Shown: positions 16,160 through 25,585, counted from the first letter of the stretch. The stretch: 36,511 bases of DNA from Paenibacillus plantiphilus (GCF_927798095.1 NZ_CAKMMF010000003.1:1-36511); one strand, 5' to 3'. The notes: generated from the letters alone by a model not told the origin. Numbers and translations are program-made.

Positions 16160-17176
16160 TTACTTCTTAACCAAGTATAGCGTAATTTCGTCGCGATTGT
16201 GAAACAATTGTTTGGCTCTCTTGAGCTCGAATGATGTCTGCAGCTTAGCGATAACATCCCGTATAGTTTGCAGCGGTTTTTTGTGCATCAGCTTTACCGT
16301 TATGATAGCAGCTGCACCATCAGCTAAAGCTCCAATCTGCTCCAGCACAAGCTTGGACATCTGCATCGGGCTCCAGCTCATGTCGCAGACGAGCAAGTCA
16401 AAGGCTTCTGGCTGAAACTTGACCTCGGATGCGTTTTTCTTCCAATAGGTGAGCCTTGGATATTGACGCAGTGATGGATGCAGGTCAGCCGGGTCGACCG
16501 ATGTCACATAAAGGCCGCGCTCCAGAAGCAGCTGTGTCCATCCGCCAGGCGCAGCACCGATGTCCAATGCTTCTTTGAAGGTTGCAAAATCCAGCTTGAA
16601 CGCTCTTTCCGCCTCCAGCAGCTTGAATTTCGCCCGCGAGATTTGCCCATCCTCACGCTGAAATCTCACCGCCCCGCCGGGCCAATCCGACAGCTGCTCC
16701 TCGGGTGTTCCCCATCCCACATGCAGCTCTTCGGCCCCCGCATAGATGGACAGAATAAGCTCAGGCGACTGCAGCGACGGCTCGCCGCCCGCTTCGCTTA
16801 ATACGGCATCCAGAACTAATTTCGTATCTGCCGCTGTGTACTGGAACGGACTATTGTCCGCTCGCCGCAGATGTACAGCCGTCCGTTTGTGCTCGCAGCG
16901 CAAGCGGGAATTTCTTACGAGCTCGGATAAAGCCTCCAGATCGTCCGCATTGCCCATTATCGGCAGACTGCGGTCAACCGGCTGAATATGACGCAGAAAT
17001 ATCGGCTCCTTCTGACGGAGCAGCGCCAAAGTCTCTTCGCGATCCTGTGGAACCTCCATGCGGAATATCTCATTCGGCGCAAGCTGGTTAAGCTTAATCT
17101 CATTAAATAAACGGCGCAGCTCTTCCATTGCATATGTGGCAAACCCGTGATTTGCCGTACCAATCCATAGCGTCAC
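16160..17176 (-). CDS. RlmM-like SAM-dependent rRNA 2'-O-methyltransferase
   Basis: The 338-residue protein has a C-terminal FtsJ/RrmJ-type Rossmann domain with the SAM loop LDIGAAPGGW (204-213). Candidate K-D-K-E tetrad residues are K183 or K185, D265 (VCDMSW), K295 (ITVKL) and E330 (DEITLYL). The N-terminal 180 residues resemble the THUMP-containing half of RlmM, which modifies 23S rRNA in proteobacteria; the target here is unproven. The start is GTG 17174-17176, with AGGAGGAG 7 nt upstream. It overlaps the ABC gene stop as GTGA. An upstream in-frame ATG lies inside the ABC gene and is rejected. Confidence 0.85.
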   Translation of the reverse strand: MTLWIGTANHGFATYAMEELRRLFNEIKLNQLAPNEIFRMEVPQDREETLALLRQKEPIFLRHIQPVDRSLPIMGNADDLEALSELVRNSRLRCEHKRTAVHLRRADNSPFQYTAADTKLVLDAVLSEAGGEPSLQSPELILSIYAGAEELHVGWGTPEEQLSDWPGGAVRFQREDGQISRAKFKLLEAERAFKLDFATFKEALDIGAAPGGWTQLLLERGLYVTSVDPADLHPSLRQYPRLTYWKKNASEVKFQPEAFDLLVCDMSWSPMQMSKLVLEQIGALADGAAAIITVKLMHKKPLQTIRDVIAKLQTSFELKRAKQLFHNRDEITLYLVKK

Positions 17177-17988
17177 AATTGTTCTCCTCCTGATGAAGCC
17201 TTGATCCATGGTCTGCCGTAAGCCCATTCCACTTCTACCGGCCATTCATAGGCTCTGCTTAACAAATCGCTGCTCAGCACCTCTTCCTTAGGGCCGGCAG
17301 CGGCTATCAGGCCATCCTGCACTAATGCGACATGCGTAAATAATGGAATAATTTCCTCAAGATGATGGGTGACATACACAACGGTAATATCATGATCCTT
17401 CAGCCTGCCCAGATCGGCAAGCAGCTTCTCCCGCTCATGCAGATCCAAGCCTGCGCAGGGCTCGTCCATAATAAGCAGCTTCGGATCAGCCATCAGCGCC
17501 CTTGCCAGAATCGCTTTCTTTCGTTCACCTTGCGACAATGTGCCGAAGGGATGCTCCGCCATATGGCCAAGACCCGCCTCATCCAACAGCCTAAGCGCTT
17601 TAAGCCGTACTGCATTGTCTACTTCCTGATAGAATCGCAGAAACGCATATTGGCCGGTCGCGACAACCTCCCACACGGGATCACGCAAGGTCAACTTCTC
17701 GATGACCGACTGGCTAATATAGCCGATGTCCTTACGAACCTCTCGTATATCAACCTCGCCATACCGATTGCCGAGCACATCAACTGTTCCTGATGAAGGA
17801 AAAAGGTATCCGGTCATCATTTCCAGCAGCGTCGTCTTGCCAGAGCCGTTGCGTCCAAGAATGACCCAATGCTCGCCCTTATGAATGGTTAGATCTACGC
17901 CTTTAAGAATATCGCGCTCATCCCGTCGAAGAAACAGTCGTCTAAGATGAATCATTCCGTTGTCCCCCTGCACTTGAAAATGTTTCAT
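17173..17988 (-). CDS. Stand-alone ABC transporter ATP-binding protein (YlmA-like)
   Basis: The 271-residue ATPase has Walker A GRNGSGKT (45-52), signature LSQGERK, Walker B LLIMDEP and the H-loop in VTHHLEE. No permease gene lies nearby, so either a remote permease is used or the protein acts alone. It resembles Bacillus YlmA and ModF-like lone ATPases. It overlaps both neighbours by 4 nt (ATGA at 17985-17988; GTGA at 17173-17176), so it is embedded in the operon. Confidence 0.85.
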   Translation of the reverse strand: MKHFQVQGDNGMIHLRRLFLRRDERDILKGVDLTIHKGEHWVILGRNGSGKTTLLEMMTGYLFPSSGTVDVLGNRYGEVDIREVRKDIGYISQSVIEKLTLRDPVWEVVATGQYAFLRFYQEVDNAVRLKALRLLDEAGLGHMAEHPFGTLSQGERKKAILARALMADPKLLIMDEPCAGLDLHEREKLLADLGRLKDHDITVVYVTHHLEEIIPLFTHVALVQDGLIAAAGPKEEVLSSDLLSRAYEWPVEVEWAYGRPWIKASSGGEQL

Positions 17989-18293
17989 CCGTCCCCCATC
18001 GCTCGATTATGGATGACGACCTCCGGCGGCGCGTGCTGGATCAAGAGATGATGCATCTGCAGGCGGCCGGATGGACTTGATGTATGAATATAGATCGTTC
18101 GCGGATAACGTCCGCTGGCAACGATATGCTCGACAACCTTCAAGCCTGTCGGCTGGCCCCAGCCCAGATCGAAATCAAGCGATATGACGTCAACCTTCTC
18201 TGCCTCCAGCAGGAGGATGCATTCCTCCGATGTCTTCGCAGCCACGAATCCTTGCGGACATGGCCGATAATCATCCAGGTATACATTTATCAT
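17985..18293 (-). CDS. Cyclic-phosphate-processing receiver domain protein (cREC_REC)
   Basis: The 102-residue single-domain protein has a receiver-like fold with acidic LDDYRP at residues 6-11 and DVISLDFDLG in the strand where response regulators carry the phospho-acceptor. It ends with a TIYIHTSSP strand, and there is no output domain. The opening LDD-x-RP-x-P-x-G matches the family predicted to process cyclic phosphates in RNA repair or second-messenger settings; that prediction is computational. It sits 3 nt after nfo and overlaps the ABC gene by 4 nt, placing it inside a DNA-repair operon. Confidence 0.75.
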   Translation of the reverse strand: MINVYLDDYRPCPQGFVAAKTSEECILLLEAEKVDVISLDFDLGWGQPTGLKVVEHIVASGRYPRTIYIHTSSPSGRLQMHHLLIQHAPPEVVIHNRAMGDG

Positions 18294-18296
18294 CGG

Positions 18297-19133
18297 TCAG
18301 CGGCCTCCTCCCCATTGCTTGGCGAGCGTGATCTGCCCCCCATGCGAACCGTCAGCTCCAGCTGGTGTTTCCAATATAAAAGGCGTGTCTGCAAACGCAG
18401 GCTGCTGCAGCAGCCAATGAAGCCCGTCTGTTCCGATATGCCCTTCTCCAAGGATGGCATGTCTGTCCCGCTTTTCGCCGGATGCATAGACAGAATCGTT
18501 CAAATGGATTGCCGCAATATGCGGCAGCACATCAAGCCTCTGCGCTGTCGCCAGCCAATCCGCCTCAGGGCTGCCATCCCACACGCCGCTAGCAAACAAA
18601 TGACAGGTGTCCAGGCAGAATCCGATCTTATGGGAGTCGGTGCATAAGCTTCGTACCTGTGCCAGCTCTTCGATTGTCGTACCCATCATCGTATGGTCGC
18701 CTGCTTGATTCTCGATCAACAGCTTGGCCTTCCCATGCCATTGCGCCGCAACAAGGCTCAGCGTCAGAACGGAATTGCGGTAGCCTTGAAGAATATCCTT
18801 ACCCTTATATACCCCGAAATGAACAACAACGCCTAGAGAGCCGCATGCCTCTGCGATATCCAGATCGTTTAATAGCGAGATGACCGTACGCTCCAGATGC
18901 ACCGGGTCTTCGGCAGCGACATTCGTCGGATAAGGAGAATGTGCGATCGAGACCATTCCATTCCCGGAGCAATACTGCGCACAGCGTCCCGCATCCGCTC
19001 TGTCGAACATTTTGGGCGCAAGACTGCGGGGATTTTTCGGAAAATATTGAAACCCATTCGCCCTAACAGCATGGGCTCTCTTCGCTGCTTCCAGATAACC
19101 TCCGCGAGTGGACACATGGCAGCCGATTATCAT
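18297..19133 (-). CDS. nfo: Endonuclease IV (AP endonuclease)
   Basis: The 278-residue enzyme is of usual length for Nfo. It incises 5' to abasic sites in base-excision repair using a three-zinc cluster. Metal-ligand motifs are visible in order: IAHSPYP, VVHFGVYKG, LLIENQAG, FCLDTCHLFASG, AAIHLNDS, and RHAILGEGHIG. It lies 7 nt downstream of the Fpg-type glycosylase gene. The two would supply consecutive steps, base removal and then AP-site cleavage, from one message. Confidence 0.93.
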   Translation of the reverse strand: MIIGCHVSTRGGYLEAAKRAHAVRANGFQYFPKNPRSLAPKMFDRADAGRCAQYCSGNGMVSIAHSPYPTNVAAEDPVHLERTVISLLNDLDIAEACGSLGVVVHFGVYKGKDILQGYRNSVLTLSLVAAQWHGKAKLLIENQAGDHTMMGTTIEELAQVRSLCTDSHKIGFCLDTCHLFASGVWDGSPEADWLATAQRLDVLPHIAAIHLNDSVYASGEKRDRHAILGEGHIGTDGLHWLLQQPAFADTPFILETPAGADGSHGGQITLAKQWGGGR

Positions 19134-19140
19134 CGCGTAA

Positions 19141-19956
19141 TTAACGGTCCCGCTGGCAGGAAGGACAATAGAATGTTTTGCGCGAGCTCAGCTCGCTCTG
19201 TTCAATCACTCCTGAGCAGCGAACACAAGGCTCGCCTGCGCGATCATAGACGCGGCAGCGTTCATTGAAGCCTCCGGTCAGCGTGTCGTCTTGCATAAGC
19301 GGCATTTCCATATATCCGCCATAGTTCAATGCCTCGCTCAGCACCTCGTGCATTGCAGCATACAGCCGCTCCCACGTTCCCTCTTCCAGCTCAGAAATCT
19401 GGGCGCCAGGCAGGACGCCTGCTGCAAAAGCAATCTCGTCTGAATAACAGTTGCCGATGCCGGATATAACATTCTGATTGACCAGCGAAGTTTTGAGCGC
19501 ACCGCGCTTCCGCGCAAAACGTTCCTTGAAACGCTCCAGAGTCAAACGTTTATCAAAAGGGTCAGGACCCAGCTTGCCGAGCTGATTCTCGACCTCCTTG
19601 GCAGTCAGTAGATGAATATAGCCTAATCGAAGGCCGATGAAACTGATATCGCCAGTTGGAAATCCGATGGACACTTGAACGGTTCGTTCAGGTTTGTCCT
19701 CCGCTTCACCGAAATGAAGCATTCCGCCTAACATCAGATGCAGCAGCAAACGCTTGCCGTTATCGAGGTGAAACAGCAGCATTTTGCCGCGTCTCTCAAC
19801 GAACCAAACGCTGCGGCCGATCAGCTCCTGTACGAATAGCTCGGGTGCAACATTAATAGACTTTGGCCTTGTCACCTCCACGCGAGTAATCGGCTGTCCG
19901 ACGATTCGCGCCGCAAGCATTCTGCGATATGTTTCCATTTCCGGCCATTCCGGCAT
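19141..19956 (-). CDS. Fpg/Nei-family DNA glycosylase
   Basis: The 271-residue protein has the family's catalytic N terminus (P2, E3), the beta-hairpin lysine K58 in ERRGKMLLF, the NQNVISGIGNCYSDE helix-two-turn-helix segment, and a C-terminal zinc finger with CVRC and CPSC. The opening is MPEWPEMET rather than the usual MPELPEVET. That points to a Paenibacillus-type paralogue rather than the canonical mutM next to polA, so no symbol is given. It removes oxidised bases with AP-lyase activity (family knowledge). It is followed after 7 nt by nfo. Confidence 0.88.
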   Translation of the reverse strand: MPEWPEMETYRRMLAARIVGQPITRVEVTRPKSINVAPELFVQELIGRSVWFVERRGKMLLFHLDNGKRLLLHLMLGGMLHFGEAEDKPERTVQVSIGFPTGDISFIGLRLGYIHLLTAKEVENQLGKLGPDPFDKRLTLERFKERFARKRGALKTSLVNQNVISGIGNCYSDEIAFAAGVLPGAQISELEEGTWERLYAAMHEVLSEALNYGGYMEMPLMQDDTLTGGFNERCRVYDRAGEPCVRCSGVIEQSELSSRKTFYCPSCQRDR

Positions 19957-19986
19957 CAGTTCTCTTCCTTCCTGTTGTATAAGATA

Positions 19987-20799
19987 TCATTGTTGATGGG
20001 CAGAGCCTTGAATATGCTCCAGCAATTTATGTAAGTTGTCGCACACAACATCAGCCTTGCATGCCGCCGCCTGAAGCAGCTCATTATAATTTTCACTGTT
20101 TGCAAGACCGGTCAAAACCAGAATTGATTGACAGCCTGCTGCGTTGCCGGCAGCTATATCTGTAGCGGGGTTGTCGCCAACTACCCAGGTTTCGGCTGCC
20201 GGCAGTCCCAGTCTTTCCAGAGCAAAGTCCATCAATATGGCTGATGGCTTGCCGATCACCGTAGGTGTAACGCCGCTTGCCCTTTCCAGCAGAGCAGATA
20301 TGGAACCAGCGCCAGGAATAAAACCTCCGTCAGAGGGAAGCAGAACGTCGGGATTCGTCAGAATATAGTCTGCACCTCTTCGGATATGCTCAACCGCAGA
20401 AGATAAGCGGGAATACGTCAGCTGCCGATCAATACCCTGCAGCACGATGTCCGGATTGTCCTCCACAAGCTGAAGTCCTGCATCCATGATGGCGGAACGA
20501 AGCCCTTCCTCACCGACTACGAATACCCTCTTCTTCGCTTCCAGCCTCTTAGCAATATAAAATGCCGCTCCCTGCGCAGAGGTGCACACTTCATCAGCTG
20601 CTGCCGCAATTCCCATGCCCCTTAATCGTTCAGCCACCTCCTCCGGCGTGGAGGAGGAGTTATTCGTAACGAACAGAAAGCGGATGCTCATCTCTCTCAA
20701 TGCCGCGATCAGCGTGTTGGCGCCCTCAATCATCGTATGCCCCTTATACAGGGTCCCGTCAAGATCAATTAAGAGACCGCGAACTGCTGGTGATTCCAT
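19987..20799 (-). CDS. HAD-IIA family phosphatase (NagD/YutF-like)
   Basis: The 270-residue protein shows motif I DLDGTLYKG (D12, D14), motif II in FVTNNSS, motif III lysine in VIGKPS and motif IV GDNPATDIAAG, with a C2-type cap between motifs II and III. Family members dephosphorylate sugar phosphates or nucleotides; the substrate is unknown. Its ATG directly follows the TAA of the Gfo/Idh gene (TAAATG), with AGGGGTGG as ribosome site, so it is coupled to that gene. Confidence 0.88.
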   Translation of the reverse strand: MESPAVRGLLIDLDGTLYKGHTMIEGANTLIAALREMSIRFLFVTNNSSSTPEEVAERLRGMGIAAAADEVCTSAQGAAFYIAKRLEAKKRVFVVGEEGLRSAIMDAGLQLVEDNPDIVLQGIDRQLTYSRLSSAVEHIRRGADYILTNPDVLLPSDGGFIPGAGSISALLERASGVTPTVIGKPSAILMDFALERLGLPAAETWVVGDNPATDIAAGNAAGCQSILVLTGLANSENYNELLQAAACKADVVCDNLHKLLEHIQGSAHQQ

Positions 20800-21891
20800 T
20801 TATGTCCACCCCTTGTTCTCTGCAAGAACACGATCGATCCAGTACTCTGCTTGCAGTCCATCGCGAATCGAAGGGGCAAGTCCAGGATAGCGGTCCTCGC
20901 CAGCAAACCGCCATAAATAATGGTACAGCGAGCCGAGATGCGTATCGACTCCGAAGCCCATTGTAGTTTTCTCATCCGGCAGCAGCGACAGTGAATCCAC
21001 AGCCGGAAGCGCTGAGGTTCCACCCTTCAGCCAAGTTACCGTCGGGATGGCCTGACGCTCCAAATCGCAAGTAATGGAGCCCTGCTTGCCGACGATCTGA
21101 ATATCAAAGGCATCTGAACCGAGCGCAATTCGTGAAACCTCTACCGTTCCGCTCACTCCCGAGCCTGTTATGTAATGCATCATCGCCCAATCGTCTACAT
21201 CGATGTCCACAATGGACCCAGTTGCAGCATCCGGACGCTGCTTCACATACGTATTCGTCCGTCCGCTGACATCCAGCAGCTCACCGAACCAATGGCGAAG
21301 CAAATCCAGCGCATGCACGCCGAGATCGCTGATCGCGCCGCCGCCGGACATGCCGCTCTGCAGCCGCCAGCTGACTGGCCGCTCGGCGCTCAAGTAGCCG
21401 GAACGGCGATACGATATTTTACATTGCAGCACATCGCCTATAATGCCTTCCCGAAGCCAGCGATGGATACGCATAACAGCAGGATGGTAGCGGAATGTGA
21501 AGGCAAGCTGCTCAAGCAATGCTGGCTCGCGCTCTACGAGACCGAGCAGCTCGCTGGATCGCTCATAATTATCCGTGACAGGCTTCTCCAGATAGATCGC
21601 TTTGCCCCCCTTCAGACCTGCAGCAACATCGCCGTAGTGATTCGCATTGGGTGTACACACATCGAAAGCATGAACATTCTCATCCGCTGCCGCTTCTTCA
21701 ATCGAGGATGTCACGCGACGGAAGCCGATCAGCTCCGCTTGCGCCCGATGCAGCTCAGGCTGTCTCGTAACCAGTGTATCCAGCACAGGAATTACTGGCA
21801 GCTTCTTTATTATAGGCAGCGCCTTAAGCGCCGTCATATGTGTTTTGGCAATATTGCCGAATCCGAGTATCGCAAATCTTAGTTCCTTCAA
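20800..21891 (-). CDS. Gfo/Idh/MocA-family oxidoreductase
   Basis: The 363-residue protein has an N-terminal NAD(P)-binding Rossmann fold (ILGFGNIAKTH, 8-18) and the EKP motif (102-104), then the family's C-terminal sheet domain. Such enzymes oxidise or reduce sugars and cyclitols; the substrate is not evident, and its link to the repair genes is unclear. It starts at TTG 21889-21891, overlapping the mrfB stop as TTGA, with GGGAGG 8 nt upstream. Confidence 0.88.
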   Translation of the reverse strand: MKELRFAILGFGNIAKTHMTALKALPIIKKLPVIPVLDTLVTRQPELHRAQAELIGFRRVTSSIEEAAADENVHAFDVCTPNANHYGDVAAGLKGGKAIYLEKPVTDNYERSSELLGLVEREPALLEQLAFTFRYHPAVMRIHRWLREGIIGDVLQCKISYRRSGYLSAERPVSWRLQSGMSGGGAISDLGVHALDLLRHWFGELLDVSGRTNTYVKQRPDAATGSIVDIDVDDWAMMHYITGSGVSGTVEVSRIALGSDAFDIQIVGKQGSITCDLERQAIPTVTWLKGGTSALPAVDSLSLLPDEKTTMGFGVDTHLGSLYHYLWRFAGEDRYPGLAPSIRDGLQAEYWIDRVLAENKGWT

Positions 21892-23303
21892 CCTGATAGC
21901 CTCCCAATCTTGTGTCTCAGCCTGTCGACCCGTTTGCGTATGCCCTCCAGCTCCTGGCGCCGCTTGGCGTCCAGCCGAAGCCCGGCCATACGTTTCTGAG
22001 CAAACGAAAGCGCAGACTCTGCCAGCAGCAGTGCGGACTGCAGCTGCTTTGTTCGATGTTCATAGTACATGGACAGCTCGATATGAGCTCGCCAATCCGG
22101 CCAATGGGAACGCTCCGCAGCTTGTACAACCTTCTGCCACAATAACACAGCACGGGGCCAATTTCCACATTTCTTGTCTCTGTCCGCCAGCAGGAACAGA
22201 CATCCGGGCTCAGCTTGCTCATCTTCAGCTAACTGGGCAAGAAGCGGCTCGGCAAGCTCTACTGCGCCCATCTTCTCCAGCCATAGTCCTGTACGCAGCA
22301 GCTCTTCCGATTGGGGCTGCTGAGGGACGTAAGCCTCCAATTGTCCGCTGAGCAAATGACCGAAACGGATAGCCAGACAAGCGAGCGACAGCATATCCGT
22401 CTCATTATGGCGAAAGACGCCCAGCAGCGGACCCGGCTGCTGATCCGCCAGAAATTGAAAGTAAATGGCAGGTGCAAGAGCTCCTGGAACATCGTCGTTT
22501 CTGGTGATGCCGAGCCGCTCCTCCTCCACATGACTTAATCGGCAGGAAACAAGCGTGTTGCGCCATATGCTCCGTGAGGGATGAAGCAAATCAATATGAA
22601 CAGGCTCCCATTGAAATTTGCGAAAGCCATTCAGTATAAGACGATTCAACAGGACAGGCCAATCAAAGGTCCGTCCGTTATAAGTGACCAAATGTGTAAA
22701 GGAGGGCAGCTTGTCGCATAGATAAGTAAGCATTGCCCGTTCCTCGGCGGGATGGCGGATGAGCATCTGCTCAACAACGAACGCCTCTCCCTCCGCATAG
22801 GCGATCCCGACCATAAAGGGAACATTGCCTGTCCCCACACCTAGTCCAGTCGTCTCCAGATCTAGAAACAGCACCTTGCCAGCATCCAGCGGAACACGAA
22901 CAGCGGCATTGAATTGCTCCTGCCGAATATCACGACTCCGTTCAAACTGTCCAATCGCCCGGAAAGCAGCCAGTCCCTTCACAGCAGCGCCAAGCTCTGA
23001 GAGGCTGTGAAGGCCATGACGATACGACATCGGATAGCGAGCCTCTCTTCTCAAGAATGGCCCATTCGACGTGTGGATTAAACGAACATCAAGACCTTCC
23101 CATAGCAGGGGGAGCGGTTCAGTCTCAGAAGCTTCCGCGTCTGCATGCTGGACGTTGTGCACGGTACAAACGGTCTCCTCAGTCTCCTCGGTCTCATCAA
23201 GCCGCGCAGATGCTTCTGCCTTATCGCATTCAGCTGACTCCCTCTCCAGTGCCTCTTCCCTGGAAGCGCGATGACGCAGCAGCCTTTCCCGCATCCGGCT
23301 CAT
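21888..23303 (-). CDS. mrfB: DEDDh exonuclease MrfB (YprB)
   Basis: The 471-residue protein has an RNase-H-like 3'-5' exonuclease core: LDLETTG (D148, E150), YNGRTFDWPVL and HNETDMLSLA. A helical TPR-like C-terminal region follows (about 310-471). The first 60 residues are acidic, Glu/Thr-rich and probably disordered. In Bacillus subtilis MrfB works with helicase MrfA to repair mitomycin C adducts independently of UvrABC. It overlaps mrfA by 4 nt (ATGA, 23300-23303), matching the known pairing. Confidence 0.9.
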   Translation of the reverse strand: MSRMRERLLRHRASREEALERESAECDKAEASARLDETEETEETVCTVHNVQHADAEASETEPLPLLWEGLDVRLIHTSNGPFLRREARYPMSYRHGLHSLSELGAAVKGLAAFRAIGQFERSRDIRQEQFNAAVRVPLDAGKVLFLDLETTGLGVGTGNVPFMVGIAYAEGEAFVVEQMLIRHPAEERAMLTYLCDKLPSFTHLVTYNGRTFDWPVLLNRLILNGFRKFQWEPVHIDLLHPSRSIWRNTLVSCRLSHVEEERLGITRNDDVPGALAPAIYFQFLADQQPGPLLGVFRHNETDMLSLACLAIRFGHLLSGQLEAYVPQQPQSEELLRTGLWLEKMGAVELAEPLLAQLAEDEQAEPGCLFLLADRDKKCGNWPRAVLLWQKVVQAAERSHWPDWRAHIELSMYYEHRTKQLQSALLLAESALSFAQKRMAGLRLDAKRRQELEGIRKRVDRLRHKIGRLSG

Positions 23304-25585
23304 GAGACGATCTCCACTTGCTCAATCAAATCCAGCGCCAGTGATTTGCCCAGAAGCCCTACCTCTTCAATTGGTCCAACACAGGCCGGACAGCCGCTCA
23401 GGCAAGAACAGCCTCTTATGAGTGATTTGGCCTGAAGAAGCAGCTTGTCATGAACATCGAACAGACGTTGGCTAAGGCCAATTCCTCCAGGGTAACGGTC
23501 GTAGAAGTAAATCGTCGGGAGCTTCGTATGAACAGCCTTCACCTGCGGGACGACGCGAATATCCTGCGGATCGCACATGAGGTACAGCGGCGCGATGTGA
23601 ACGAGCACATTCGCCAGCCCAAGCAGCGCCTGCTGCATATCGTTCGTGCTTTTGCGCGAGGCCGCTTCTTCACTGAAGGAGAACCAATAGCCGCTCGTAT
23701 GCAGCTCCTCCTCTGGCAGATGAATCGGACCAGAACCGATGTTCTCATGCGAGCCCAGCCTGATTTTCTTGAAAATAGTCGCTTTGGCATTGACGGTAAG
23801 CTCGCCATATTGACGAAGCAGTTCGCCGCTCTCCAGCTCCTTGTCAACATGAAGCACCTTCAGCTCGACTGCCAAATTCGCATCCGTGAAATAGTCGACA
23901 TCTACTTCGCGCACATACGCTTTTTTCTCTGGAAAATCCAGTTTCTCCACCTGATACTGGACACCTTCATGAATATAGATGGCCTCCTCGTGAATGAGCG
24001 TAGGTGCGCTGAACCGATCCACCTCGCCAAGCACACGGCTGCCTTCCGTCCGGTCGATAATGATGAAATTTTCCTGCGCCGCGCTGCGCAGCGATATGCC
24101 ATGAGCCGGGAATGATTGCTCCATCCAGAACCAGCGGTCCCCTGCATGATGAAGCACCTTTTCCTCCGCAAGAAATTCCAGCATGTCCTCCAGCGGCTCA
24201 TCTCCGAATTTCTCGCCTCTCTCGAACGGAAGCTCATAAGCAGCGCATTTCACATGATCGATAAGAATTAATAAATTGTCAGGATGAATCAACGCCCGCT
24301 CTGGCGGACGATTGAAGAAGAAGTCCGGATTCTGAATCATATACTGATCCAGCGGATTGCTGCTGGCCACAAGAAAGGTTACTGAGGTTCCCTGTCTTCT
24401 GCCCGCTCTTCCGGATTGCTGCCATGTGCTAGCAATTGTCCCCGGATATCCATTCATAACACAGGCCTGCAACTGACCGATATCGATTCCAAGCTCTAGT
24501 GCATTCGTGCTGACAACGCCACGAATCTCTCCGCTTCTCAAGCCGCGCTCAATCTCCCTGCGCAGCTTGGGCAGATAACCGCCGCGATAGCCGCGAATCG
24601 TCTTCGTGCCCAGCTCATCCTTCACCAGCTCCTGCAAATAGGTGAGCAGCAGCTCAACTCGGACTCTGCTGCGGGCAAATACAATCGTCTGCACGCCCTG
24701 ACGAAGCAGCGAAGCCGCTAATCTCCGCGTCTCCAGCACACTGCTGCGTCGAATGCCCAGCTGCTTGTTGACGACTGGCGGATTGTAGCAGATAAAATGC
24801 TTCTCACCCATTGGAGCGCCATTATTATCAATCAACGCAACCTCTTCACCTATAAGCCGCTCCGCATGCTCACGCGGGTTGTCTATTGTGGCCGATGCGC
24901 AAATAAACTGCGGGTTGGAGCCGTAGAACCGGCAAATACGCTTGAGTCGCCTGATCACATTAGCGACATGGCTGCCGAAGACGCCCCGATAGGAATGAAG
25001 CTCGTCAATGACAATATATTTAATATTCTCGAACAGCTTGACCCATTTCGTATGATGGGGAAGAATAGCGGAATGCAGCATATCGGGATTCGTCACGACA
25101 ATATGCCCCGCATTTCGTATCACCTGTCTTACTGTAGGCGGTGTATCACCATCGTATGTATTTGTTTTGAGATCGACATCCATTGCGGCAGCCAGCTCCT
25201 GCAGCTCTGCCACCTGATCCTGGGCAAGCGCTTTGGTCGGGAACAAATACAACGCTCGTCCACTCGCATTCTCCAGCAAGGACTGCACAACCGGCAGGTT
25301 GTAGCATAAGGTCTTCCCCGATGCCGTCGGTGTAACTGTAACGACGTTCCTTCCTTCACGAACAGCACGGTAAGCCTCCGCCTGATGAACGAACAGCTTC
25401 TCAACTCCACGACCGGCCAACGCTTCAACAAGGCTGGGATGGATGTCGGCTGGCATAGCTGCCGAACGCGCCTCGCGCGGTGGTATCGTATGCCAATGCG
25501 TGACATTGTTCATGATCTCAGGCTGCCCTTTGAGCAGCTGAAGCCACTCCTCCAAGCCGGATGTCTTCCCCGTCCATCGGTTCAT
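23300..25585 (-). CDS. mrfA: DEXH helicase MrfA (YprA)
   Basis: The 761-residue superfamily-2 helicase has TPTASGKT (85-92), DELH (194-197), SAT (in CASATIDN) and QSGRAGR as motif VI. The C-terminal MrfA-type domain ends with four cysteines, C726, C728, C732 and C735, which likely bind a metal and are required in Bacillus MrfA. The length matches the family. ATG 25583-25585 has AAGGAG 9 nt upstream. It is the first gene of the nine-gene minus-strand run; a palindrome and a 7-bp repeat lie upstream. Confidence 0.93.
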   Translation of the reverse strand: MNRWTGKTSGLEEWLQLLKGQPEIMNNVTHWHTIPPREARSAAMPADIHPSLVEALAGRGVEKLFVHQAEAYRAVREGRNVVTVTPTASGKTLCYNLPVVQSLLENASGRALYLFPTKALAQDQVAELQELAAAMDVDLKTNTYDGDTPPTVRQVIRNAGHIVVTNPDMLHSAILPHHTKWVKLFENIKYIVIDELHSYRGVFGSHVANVIRRLKRICRFYGSNPQFICASATIDNPREHAERLIGEEVALIDNNGAPMGEKHFICYNPPVVNKQLGIRRSSVLETRRLAASLLRQGVQTIVFARSRVRVELLLTYLQELVKDELGTKTIRGYRGGYLPKLRREIERGLRSGEIRGVVSTNALELGIDIGQLQACVMNGYPGTIASTWQQSGRAGRRQGTSVTFLVASSNPLDQYMIQNPDFFFNRPPERALIHPDNLLILIDHVKCAAYELPFERGEKFGDEPLEDMLEFLAEEKVLHHAGDRWFWMEQSFPAHGISLRSAAQENFIIIDRTEGSRVLGEVDRFSAPTLIHEEAIYIHEGVQYQVEKLDFPEKKAYVREVDVDYFTDANLAVELKVLHVDKELESGELLRQYGELTVNAKATIFKKIRLGSHENIGSGPIHLPEEELHTSGYWFSFSEEAASRKSTNDMQQALLGLANVLVHIAPLYLMCDPQDIRVVPQVKAVHTKLPTIYFYDRYPGGIGLSQRLFDVHDKLLLQAKSLIRGCSCLSGCPACVGPIEEVGLLGKSLALDLIEQVEIVS

